From: an uncultured Clostridia bacterium
Lineage (GTDB): Bacteria; Bacillota; Clostridia; Oscillospirales; Ruminococcaceae
Direction of reading: 5' to 3'
Assembly (NCBI GenBank): GCA_945835425.1
Contig: CAMAJC010000153.1
Location: forward strand, 1 to 5,256
DNA length: 5,256 nucleotides
Positions 1 through 4,687 of this stretch are shown here, one piece after another. Made by a program: the position numbers and the translations under genes. The notes beneath the pieces are model-generated. The model worked only from the letters and a program-made list of their open reading frames with translations, ran no database searches and was not told where the DNA came from. Each line of letters starts with the position of its first letter. The stretch's first letter is position 1.

Positions 1-2
1 TG

Positions 3-59
3 GCGCTGCTGCCTGATACCGGCGACCGGTATCTGTCGACGCCGCTGTTCGCAGATTGA
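3..59 (+). CDS. cysK: Cysteine synthase (O-acetylserine sulfhydrylase), C-terminal tail only
   Basis: Only the last 18 codons are in the window, in the frame that ends with TGA at 57-59. They read ALLPDTGDRYLSTPLFAD. This closely matches the conserved end of CysK-type O-acetylserine sulfhydrylases, where LLPD(T/S)G(D/E)RYLST followed by a short F-containing tail is typical. The enzyme is a cytoplasmic PLP protein that makes L-cysteine from O-acetylserine and sulfide. The catalytic lysine and PLP-binding parts lie outside the window and cannot be checked. A strong terminator begins about 10 bases after the stop, so this is the last gene of its transcription unit. A CysM-type or cystathionine beta-synthase-like relative of the same fold is possible, but the ending fits CysK best. 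Confidence 0.8.
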   Translation, partial: ALLPDTGDRYLSTPLFAD

Positions 60-67
60 ATGAAAGG

Positions 68-103
68 AAAAAAGGCTGCACGTTTTGTGCGGCCTTTTTG
101 TTT
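68..103 (+). terminator. Intrinsic terminator after cysK
   Basis: Perfect 8-bp stem GGCTGCAC (74-81) / GTGCGGCC (87-94), with one G-T wobble and a GTTTT loop. It is preceded by six A and followed by TTTTTGTTT. It lies 15 bases after the cysK stop. The A-tract and T-tract would allow some function on both strands. Confidence 0.9.
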
Positions 104-254
104 GTTCCAAAATGCCAACTGCTTAACCGGCCGCGGACGCACGCCTTCCGGGTCTCAGGCGAATGGAAAAATCCGCAAAACCAATGCCTGCAAAAAAATC
201 TTCTGATTAATACTTTGCAAACAATTCTGAAGCACCACGCAAACAATCCGGCGG

Positions 255-260
255 TATAAT
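255..260 (+). promoter_or_regulatory. Candidate -10 element for the small membrane protein gene
   Basis: A perfect TATAAT lies 43 bases before the ATG at 304. No good -35 hexamer is found at 16-18 bases upstream, so this is a moderate promoter call. The rest of 104-254 holds no gene or repeat that I can support. Confidence 0.4.
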
Positions 261-303
261 AAGGCCATCCGATGAGGAATGAAAACGATGGAGGTAATCG
301 AAA

Positions 304-597
304 ATGTCGAAGAAAAATTTTGTATCCCTGATCCTTGGTACCGTTGGCGGCATCCTGTTTGCGCTGGGCATGTGCATGGCGATGATTCCGGAGTGGAACG
401 CTTTTACGCAGGGAGTCATTATCGGCTGCGTCGGCGCAGTCATCCTGCTCATCATGCTCCTTGTCCGCCGGAAGATGGAGGGTAAGCCCATTATCGTTAA
501 GCTCAGCGGCATTTTGAGGCCTGCGCAAGAGAGATCGATACGCTGGAGCGTTCGAAAACCTCTGCCGCGACAGTCTGGGCTTTGGCAATCGGCATAG
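304..597 (+). CDS. Small two-TM membrane protein; probably the 5' part of a disrupted gene
   Basis: The ATG at 304 has a strong ribosome binding site, GGAGG at 290-294, with 9 bases of spacing. The first 54 residues hold two hydrophobic segments (about residues 6-28 and 35-54), followed by a basic stretch RRKMEGK as at a membrane-cytoplasm boundary. This resembles short, uncharacterised membrane proteins common in gut Clostridia; no function is known to me. From about residue 70 (after KLSG) the translation turns into Arg- and Pro-rich, soluble-looking sequence up to a TAG stop. Over the same bases another frame carries sensible protein sequence. I infer that only about the first 68-70 residues are genuine and that the tail is read out of frame. 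The alternative is a real 97-aa protein ending by chance in the neighbouring gene. Confidence 0.55.
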   Translation: MSKKNFVSLILGTVGGILFALGMCMAMIPEWNAFTQGVIIGCVGAVILLIMLLVRRKMEGKPIIVKLSGILRPAQERSIRWSVRKPLPRQSGLWQSA

Positions 598-821
598 TGG
601 GGACGGCGTTTATGGCCGGGTCGGTCTTTTCGGTCACCCATGAGCCGCCGGTTTACTGGCTGTGTGTCCTGCTGGCGGTACCGGCGTTTATCGGCTGGAT
701 TCTCCCGTATTTTGTCTATCGCCGCCTGGTTGATGCAAAGACCCGCAAGGTCCAGCCGCTGATCGAGGCTAAACAGGACGAAATCTATGAAGTCTGCGAA
801 AAGGGACACGCGCTGCTATAA
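501..821 (+). pseudogene. Two-TM membrane protein fragment lacking a start, out of frame with the upstream gene
   Basis: This frame is open from just after a TAA at 498-500 to the stop at 819-821. It reads sensibly from about FEACAREIDTLERSKT, a charged helix before the membrane. Two hydrophobic segments follow, around WALAIGIVGTAFMAGSVF and VYWLCVLLAVPAFIGWILPYFVY, then a charged cytoplasmic tail ending EIYEVCEKGHALL. It resembles small Clostridia membrane proteins sometimes named permease, but no substrate is known. There is no ATG or GTG start; the only candidate is a TTG at 582, inside the first TM segment and without a ribosome binding site. It is most simply the 3' part of a gene joined to the 304 frame. 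Either one base was lost near 508-516, or a deletion fused two adjacent small membrane genes. Confidence 0.5.
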
Positions 822-862
822 TCCATGCCTCAGATCATTTATCCCCACATATTTATTGTAGC

Positions 863-879
863 GGCGACCTGCGGTCGCC
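863..879. repeat. Short perfect palindrome, possible interspersed intergenic element
   Basis: GGCGACC (863-869), a TGC loop and GGTCGCC (873-879) form a perfect 7-bp GC-rich hairpin with a flanking TTGTAGC on its left. It has no T-tract, so it is not an intrinsic terminator. The sequence resembles GTAG-plus-GGTCGCC hairpins I recall as scattered intergenic repeats in some Clostridia genomes. Only one copy is in this window. Confidence 0.35.
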
Positions 880-922
880 ACCAAATCTGCATAAACGGAT
901 ATTTTGATTTTATCGACAAGCT

Positions 923-963
923 AAAAGCCGGGAAACGTACAGACCGTACATTTCCCGGCTTTT
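923..963. terminator. Bidirectional intrinsic terminator between the membrane gene region and the feo operon
   Basis: A 13-bp perfect stem, AAAAGCCGGGAAA (923-935) / TTTCCCGGCTTTT (951-963), is extended inward past one mismatch by GTAC/GTAC around an AGACC loop. It has A4 on one side and T4 on the other, so it can act on both strands. It ends the minus-strand feo operon 5 bases after the last stop codon and also insulates it from plus-strand transcription. Confidence 0.9.
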
Positions 964-967
964 CCGG

Positions 968-1141
968 TTATTTCGATGGGTGGCAGGACCCGTGCATTGC
1001 GCAGTGGGCGCAGCCGCAGCCGCAGGAGGACTTGCCCTGCTTCTTCTGCCGCAGCAGGTAGCGGACAATCAGGGCGACGATGGTGAGCAGGATGATGCAG
1101 ATAATGAGGGTACCGATATTGGCGCTGAGCCATTGCAGCAT
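968..1141 (-). CDS. FeoB-associated Cys-rich membrane protein (57 aa)
   Basis: The ATG at 1141 is preceded by AAGGAG (1150-1155) with 8-base spacing; the stop TAA is at 968-970. The protein starts MLQWLSANIGTL and has one TM helix (about residues 8-30). A basic patch RYLLRQKKQGK follows, then a Cys-rich tail with C at residues 40, 42, 44, 47 and 54 (CGCGCAHC then HGSC) plus three His. A single N-terminal helix with a short Cys/His cytoplasmic tail is the hallmark of the FeoB-associated Cys-rich membrane protein family encoded next to feoB in Firmicutes. It lies 22 bases after feoB in the same operon. Its biochemical role is not established. Binding Fe2+ at the cytoplasmic exit of FeoB, or handing iron on, is an inference from the Cys/His cluster and the gene order. 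Family assignment is confident; function is open. Confidence 0.9.
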   Translation of the reverse strand: MLQWLSANIGTLIICIILLTIVALIVRYLLRQKKQGKSSCGCGCAHCAMHGSCHPSK

Positions 1142-1163
1142 AGAGGGCGCTCCTTTCAGTAAA

Positions 1164-3641
1164 TTATTTTGCGCGTCTGGTGGCTTCCTTGTAGGGCTTG
1201 AACAGCATATAAAGCATCAGGGCGAGGAGAATAAGCGCGGCAATCAGGCCAAGGATGTTCAGGTTGCCGGTCAAAGCGCCGCCGAACTGGTTGATCATCA
1301 GGGCGATGACGTAAGCAAAACCGCACTGATAGCCGATGGCGAACCAGGTCCACTTCGCGTTGTTCATTTCCCGTTTGATCGCGCCGATCGCAGCAAAGCA
1401 GGGCGCGCAGAGGAGGTTGAACACCAGGAAGGAATAGCCGGTGATGCCGGAGAAGGCGCTGGCCAGGTTCTGGTAAACGGTGCCGTCGCCGCCGCCGTAG
1501 AGGATGCCGAGGGTACCGACGATGTTTTCCTTGGCGACCAGGCCGGTGATGGAAGCGACCGCCGCCTGCCAGTTGCCCCAGCCCAGGGGTTTGAAGATCC
1601 AGGCGATGGCGCCGCCGATTGCGGCCAGAATCGAATGGTCGATTTCCTCTTCCGCCAGCATCCGGAAGCCGCCGTCGACAAAGCCGAAGAAGGTGGTGAA
1701 CCAGACGAGGATGGTGGACAGGAGGATGATGGTGCCGGCTTTCTTGATAAAGCTCCAGCCGCGCTCCCACATGCTGCGCAGGACGTTGAGAAGAGTGGGC
1801 AGATGGTAGGCAGGCAGCTCCATGACGAAGGGCGCCGGTTCGCCTGCGAAGGGTCTCGTCTTTTTCAGCATGATGCCGGAGATAATGATGGCGGCCATGC
1901 CGATGAAGTAGGCCGAGGTCGCGACCCAGGCGCTGCCGCCGAAGAGGGCGCCCGCGATCATGGCGATAAAGGGGACCTTCGCGCCGCAGGGGATGAAGGT
2001 GGTGGTCATGATGGTCATCCGGCGGTCGCGCTCGTTTTCAATCGTGCGGGAAGCCATGATGCCGGGAACGCCGCAGCCGGTGCCGATCAGCATGGGGATG
2101 AAGCTCTTGCCGGACAGGCCGAACTTACGGAAGACACGGTCGAGGACGAAGGCGATACGGGCCATATAGCCGCAGGCTTCCAGGAAGGCCAGCAGCAAAA
2201 ACAGCACCAGCATCTGGGGGACAAAGCCCAGTACCGCGCCGACACCGGCGACGATGCCGTCCAGAATCAGGCCGGTCAGCCAGTCTGCCGCGTCAATAGC
2301 TTCCAGGCCGCTCTCGATCAGCACCGGGATGCCGGGCACCCAAATCCCGTAATCGGCGGGGTCGGGCTCGTCAAAGCCGTTTTCTTCCAGATAATCCACC
2401 GCGTCCAGATAGGTCATCGGGACGGTGGTTTCCTCGTCGGCGCCGTCGGGGATGGCGTCAAAGTAAGCGGTCATCGTGTTGATGGCAAGAGTCTCCTCGT
2501 CCTCCACATCGACCTCGGCGGTACCGGAGGCAGGAGAGAGTGTTTTCAGCTCCGACAGAGCCGCGTCTGCGTCAAAATCTTCCGCTTCAAAGACGATTTC
2601 CGCGAAGGCTTCAGCCGCCTGCATCGCCGCGGTGTATTCTTCACTCACCTCTTCATAAGCGGAACTGCCGATGCCGAACAGGTGCCAGCCGTCGCCGAAA
2701 ACGCCGTCGTTGGCCCAGTCGGTGGCCGCGGAGCCGACCGTTACCATCGAGATATAATAGACCAGGAACATGACCACCGCGAAAATCGGCAGGCCCAGCC
2801 AGCGGTTGGTGACGACCTTGTCGATCTTGTCGGAGGAGGAAAGCTTGCCGGTGGATTTCTTTTTATAGCACCGTTTGATGACCTCGCCGATGTAGACATA
2901 GCGCTCGCCGGTGATGATCGATTCGGCGTCGTCGTCCAGCTCCTGCTCGGCGGCAGAAATGTCCGCTTCGATATGAGAGAGGACTTTTTCCGGAAGGTTT
3001 AGCTGCTCCAGCACCTTGTCGTCCCGCTCGAAAATCTTGATGGCGTACCAGCGCTGCTGCTCTTCCGGCAGGTTATGTACAGCCGCCTCCTCGATATGGG
3101 CGATGGCGTGCTCGACCGGGCCGGAGAAGGTGTGCATCGGGACGGTTTTGCCGTTTTTGGCGGCGTCGACGGCCGCTTCTGCCGCGTCCATGATGCCGTC
3201 GGCTTTCAGGGCCGAGATTTCCATGACCTTGCAGCCCAGGGCTTCGGACAGCTCCTTGACGTCGATCTTGTCGCCGTTTTTGCGGACGATGTCCATCATG
3301 TTGATGGCGACAACGACCGGGATACCCAGTTCGGTCAGCTGTGTGGTCAGGTAGAGGTTGCGCTCCAGGTTGGTGCCGTCGATGATGTTCAGGATGGCGT
3401 CCGGCCGCTCGCCGACCAGATAGTTTCGCGCGACGACCTCTTCCAGGGTGTAGGGCGACAGGGAATAGATGCCGGGAAGGTCGGTGATGGTGACGTCAGG
3501 GTGCTTTTTGAGCTTCCCTTCCTTTTTCTCGACCGTTACGCCCGGCCAGTTGCCGACGAACTGGTTGGAGCCGGTCAGGGCGTTGAACAGCGTCGTCTTG
3601 CCGCAGTTTGGGTTGCCCGCCAGGGCAATTCTCAGTTCCAT
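1164..3641 (-). CDS. feoB: Ferrous iron transport protein B
   Basis: Fe2+ uptake permease of the plasma membrane, 825 aa. The N-terminal G domain shows every nucleotide-binding motif: G1 GNPNCGKTT (9-17), Thr36 in the G2 region, G3 DLPG (54-57), G4 NMMD (114-117) and G5 SALK (143-146). A helical linker follows to about residue 275. The membrane domain begins near residue 282 and includes the two conserved gate motifs, GCGVPG (522-527) and IPCGAKVPF (Cys552), and a C-terminal CAPC (745-748). The start ATG at 3641 has AAGGAG at 3653-3658. The protein is longer than the usual 650-770 aa because of a highly acidic loop at residues 330-430 between the first two TM helices. It is downstream of two feoA genes and upstream of a Cys-rich partner. 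A metal-responsive operator lies just before its ribosome binding site. Confidence 0.98.
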   Translation of the reverse strand: MELRIALAGNPNCGKTTLFNALTGSNQFVGNWPGVTVEKKEGKLKKHPDVTITDLPGIYSLSPYTLEEVVARNYLVGERPDAILNIIDGTNLERNLYLTTQLTELGIPVVVAINMMDIVRKNGDKIDVKELSEALGCKVMEISALKADGIMDAAEAAVDAAKNGKTVPMHTFSGPVEHAIAHIEEAAVHNLPEEQQRWYAIKIFERDDKVLEQLNLPEKVLSHIEADISAAEQELDDDAESIITGERYVYIGEVIKRCYKKKSTGKLSSSDKIDKVVTNRWLGLPIFAVVMFLVYYISMVTVGSAATDWANDGVFGDGWHLFGIGSSAYEEVSEEYTAAMQAAEAFAEIVFEAEDFDADAALSELKTLSPASGTAEVDVEDEETLAINTMTAYFDAIPDGADEETTVPMTYLDAVDYLEENGFDEPDPADYGIWVPGIPVLIESGLEAIDAADWLTGLILDGIVAGVGAVLGFVPQMLVLFLLLAFLEACGYMARIAFVLDRVFRKFGLSGKSFIPMLIGTGCGVPGIMASRTIENERDRRMTIMTTTFIPCGAKVPFIAMIAGALFGGSAWVATSAYFIGMAAIIISGIMLKKTRPFAGEPAPFVMELPAYHLPTLLNVLRSMWERGWSFIKKAGTIILLSTILVWFTTFFGFVDGGFRMLAEEEIDHSILAAIGGAIAWIFKPLGWGNWQAAVASITGLVAKENIVGTLGILYGGGDGTVYQNLASAFSGITGYSFLVFNLLCAPCFAAIGAIKREMNNAKWTWFAIGYQCGFAYVIALMINQFGGALTGNLNILGLIAALILLALMLYMLFKPYKEATRRAK

Positions 3642-3660
3642 GATGGATTCCTCTCCTTCT

Positions 3661-3676
3661 GTTAGCTATGGCTAAC
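3661..3676. promoter_or_regulatory. Operator copy A: perfect dyad GTTAGC-TATG-GCTAAC upstream of feoB
   Basis: The only perfect copy of the GTTAGC-N4-GCTAAC dyad in the window. It lies 2 bases upstream of the feoB Shine-Dalgarno, in the 106-base gap between feoA and feoB. The same dyad flanks the promoters at 4345-4394 and 4579-4638, so it is inferred to bind the DtxR-like protein encoded at 4688. No strong promoter is visible upstream in this gap (a TATAAA at 3717-3722 lacks a -35). The site may therefore act as a transcriptional roadblock or serve a weak internal promoter. Confidence 0.75.
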
Positions 3677-3687
3677 TAACGGTGAAA

Positions 3688-3720
3688 TAAACAGGGGCTT
3701 CCGCCCCGGAATTTTGTTTA
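3688..3720 (-). terminator. Candidate attenuator or partial terminator between feoA and feoB
   Basis: In the feo mRNA, GGGGC and GCCCC (3707-3703 and 3698-3694) pair around a GGAA tetraloop of GNRA type. The U-rich run UGUUUAUUU follows. TAAACA and TGTTTA outside it can pair too, across an asymmetric AAATTCC bulge. The core stem is only 5 bp, so read-through is expected. It could lower feoB relative to feoA or protect one side of a processed mRNA. Confidence 0.4.
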
Positions 3721-3747
3721 TACAGGTCTTGCGCGAAGGGGTACTGC

Positions 3748-3969
3748 TTATTCGATCTCGATCATCTCGGCGTCCGCTTTCCGGATGGACAGCTCATAGC
3801 CGCGGACGGTGATCTCGATGGGGTCGCCCAGCGGCGCTACCTTGCGGATGGTGACCTCGACGCCCTTGGTGATACCCATATCCATGATGCGGCGTTTGAC
3901 GGCGCCTTCCCCATGGAGCTTGACGACCTTTGCGCTTTCGCCGATCTTTGCCTGCCGAAGTGTTTTCAT
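3748..3969 (-). CDS. feoA: FeoA family protein (second copy of the operon)
   Basis: A 73-aa cytoplasmic protein forming a single SH3-like FeoA domain. The family pattern is clear: an LRQAKIGESAKV opening, VKRRIMDMGITKGVEV in the middle (the RxxDMGxxxGxxV motif), an APLGDPIEI strand, and the hallmark end RGYELSIRKADAEMI. FeoA is required for full Fe2+ uptake and is thought to contact FeoB. The start ATG at 3969 has AGGAGG (3978-3983) at 8-base spacing, so the start is secure. It is 37 bases downstream of the other feoA and 106 bases upstream of feoB, all on the minus strand. It differs strongly from the first copy, so this is not a recent duplication. It is the more typical FeoA of the two. 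Confidence 0.95.
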   Translation of the reverse strand: MKTLRQAKIGESAKVVKLHGEGAVKRRIMDMGITKGVEVTIRKVAPLGDPIEITVRGYELSIRKADAEMIEIE

Positions 3970-4006
3970 ACGTTTCTCCTCCTTGGTTGTTTGAAAGCCG
4001 CGAGGC

Positions 4007-4219
4007 TTAAATCATGATCTTCTGCGCCATTTCCCGGCTGATCGCAACGCGGGTCTCCTTGACCCTGACAATAACGTTTCCGCCGATGGTGTTGAGGACG
4101 GAGACGTCGGTGCCGGTCACAAAGCCCAGGTTTTCCAGATGCTTTTTGACCTCCGGCTTTCCGCCGATCTTCTTGATCACATATTCCTGCCCGGCGTCTG
4201 CCAGTGTAAGCGGCATCAT
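4007..4219 (-). CDS. feoA: FeoA family protein (first gene of the feo operon)
   Basis: A 70-aa SH3-like FeoA protein starting MMPLTLADAGQEYVIKKIGG. Family features are KKHLENLGFVTGTDVSVL in the middle, a GGNVIVRVKETRVAIS strand pair, and the ending REMAQKIMI. An upstream GTG at 4225 would add two residues, but it lies one base from the Shine-Dalgarno. The ATG at 4219 sits 7 bases from AAAGGAGG and is chosen; the next ATG, at 4216, is also possible. This is the FeoA type with the V(K)E(T/S)RVAIS signature often found first in clostridial feo operons. Its role beside the second FeoA is not known; a heteromeric partner of FeoB is one possibility. It is the first gene after the regulated promoter at 4402-4430. 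Confidence 0.94.
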   Translation of the reverse strand: MMPLTLADAGQEYVIKKIGGKPEVKKHLENLGFVTGTDVSVLNTIGGNVIVRVKETRVAISREMAQKIMI

Positions 4220-4226
4220 GAACACA

Positions 4227-4234
4227 CCTCCTTT
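4227..4234 (-). promoter_or_regulatory. Ribosome binding site that decides the first feoA start
   Basis: AAAGGAGG on the minus strand lies 7 bases before the ATG at 4219 and only 1 base before the upstream in-frame GTG at 4225. It therefore rules the GTG out. Confidence 0.85.
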
Positions 4235-4294
4235 ATCGTTTTAGGGAAGCTCTGAATGAATCGATTATCCTCTTTTTCGGAGACGTATCCATGC

Positions 4295-4324
4295 GGTTTT
4301 TCCCCGCCGAAGGCGGGAAAAACC
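4295..4324 (-). other. Stable hairpin in the feo 5' leader, UUCG loop
   Basis: In the feo transcript GGTTTTTCCCGCC pairs with GGCGGGGAAAAACC around a C(UUCG)G-type tetraloop (GCC-UUC-GGC), with one bulged base. It lies about 70-100 nt after the inferred transcription start and about 75 nt before the feoA start codon. There is no U-tract after it, so it is not an intrinsic terminator. An mRNA stability or leader-folding element is the likely role. Confidence 0.6.
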
Positions 4325-4344
4325 ATTAAATCAGAGGCTTCTTA

Positions 4345-4360
4345 GTTTGCGATTGCTAAC
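4345..4360. promoter_or_regulatory. Operator copy B (feo leader side)
   Basis: GTTTGC-GATT-GCTAAC, one mismatch to the GTTAGC-N4-GCTAAC dyad. It lies about 35-50 bases downstream of the inferred feo start site, and 34 bases (start to start) from operator C. It is the inferred second binding site of the DtxR-like repressor. Confidence 0.65.
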
Positions 4361-4377
4361 CGATGCCCAATAAAAAT

Positions 4378-4395
4378 GGTTAGCTTTCGCTTACC
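4378..4395. promoter_or_regulatory. Operator copy C overlapping the feo transcription start
   Basis: GGTTAGC-TTTC-GCTTACC, one mismatch from a perfect extended dyad. It begins 6 bases after the -10 box and covers the expected +1 at about 4395. A bound repressor would block RNA polymerase, as for iron-loaded DtxR-family proteins. It is the inferred main control site of feoAAB. Confidence 0.75.
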
Positions 4396-4401
4396 GACAA
4401 T

Positions 4402-4430
4402 ATAATAGCGCCGCCGGGCTTTTTTGTCAA
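4402..4430 (-). promoter_or_regulatory. feo operon promoter (sigma-A type)
   Basis: On the minus strand a perfect TTGACA (4425-4430) is separated by exactly 17 bases from TATTAT (4402-4407). The inferred start is near 4395, giving a ~175-nt leader before feoA. This is a strong consensus promoter, consistent with one that must be held off by a repressor. Between it and the divergent promoter (4431-4541) no gene or further element is seen. Confidence 0.88.
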
Positions 4431-4541
4431 GGTTTTTTTTCATTTTTATGAATATGTTGCGGCGGAAAACGGCAAATGACCTGCGGATTTGTGCAGATTG
4501 CTTTTTCTCAGGGAAATCGGGCTTTTCTGAAAGAAAGACGG

Positions 4542-4570
4542 TTGACTTTTCCGGCGGCGCATGGTAATAT
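4542..4570 (+). promoter_or_regulatory. Promoter of the DtxR-like regulator gene
   Basis: TTGACT (4542-4547), 17 bases of spacer, then TAATAT (4565-4570). The inferred start is near 4577, leaving a ~110-nt leader. Operators D and E lie directly after it, which points to autoregulation. Confidence 0.82.
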
Positions 4571-4578
4571 GAATAACG

Positions 4579-4594
4579 GTTAGCGTCTGCTAAT
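4579..4594. promoter_or_regulatory. Operator copy D at the regulator's transcription start
   Basis: GTTAGC-GTCT-GCTAAT, one mismatch to the dyad. It begins 9 bases after the -10 box, the same arrangement as operator C at the feo promoter. It is inferred to be an autoregulatory site. Confidence 0.72.
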
Positions 4595-4611
4595 ATTGCA
4601 GCCGCTTTTTT
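4582..4611 (+). terminator. Candidate leader terminator or attenuator of the regulator gene
   Basis: AGCG-T-CTGC (4582-4590) can pair with GCAG-C-CGCT (4598-4606), with one T/C mismatch and a 7-base AT-rich loop. Six T follow directly (4606-4611). It would form within about 35 nt of the start site and overlaps operator D. The stem is weak to moderate, so its function is uncertain. Confidence 0.3.
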
Positions 4612-4622
4612 ACCGGTAAGAA

Positions 4623-4638
4623 GTTAGCTAAAACTAAT
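4623..4638. promoter_or_regulatory. Operator copy E in the regulator's leader
   Basis: GTTAGC-TAAA-ACTAAT, with one intact half-site and two mismatches in the other. It lies 44 bases (start to start) from operator D and 50 bases before the regulator's ATG. It is the weakest of the five copies. Confidence 0.5.
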
Positions 4639-4687
4639 CATATATCCGCCTTTCGCGGAAATGCAGCAAAGGAAAGGAATACCGTTT

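Noticed and set aside
56..259. 67-codon plus-strand frame across the cysK terminator
   Set aside because: It includes the terminator hairpin, and its product has no domain or start signal.
207..809. 200-codon minus-strand open frame over the membrane protein region
   Set aside because: It is Arg/Pro/His-rich with no recognisable domain, and it overlaps clear TM-coding sequence on the plus strand that has a good ribosome binding site.
921..1133. 70-codon minus-strand frame overlapping the Cys-rich gene
   Set aside because: It is out of frame with the 57-aa Cys-rich protein, runs through the terminator hairpin, and lacks a ribosome site; the 968-1141 frame has both family features and a good AAGGAG.
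1080..3002. Very long open frame on the plus strand across feoB (640 codons)
   Set aside because: It lies fully antisense to a FeoB with all its motifs. The translation is low-complexity Gly/Asp/Gln-rich, it has no ribosome site, and such frames arise from GC-rich codon bias on the opposite strand.
4220..4395. Riboswitch in the feo leader
   Set aside because: No recognisable conserved core of a metal or cofactor riboswitch was seen; the only clear structure is one UUCG hairpin without a terminator partner.
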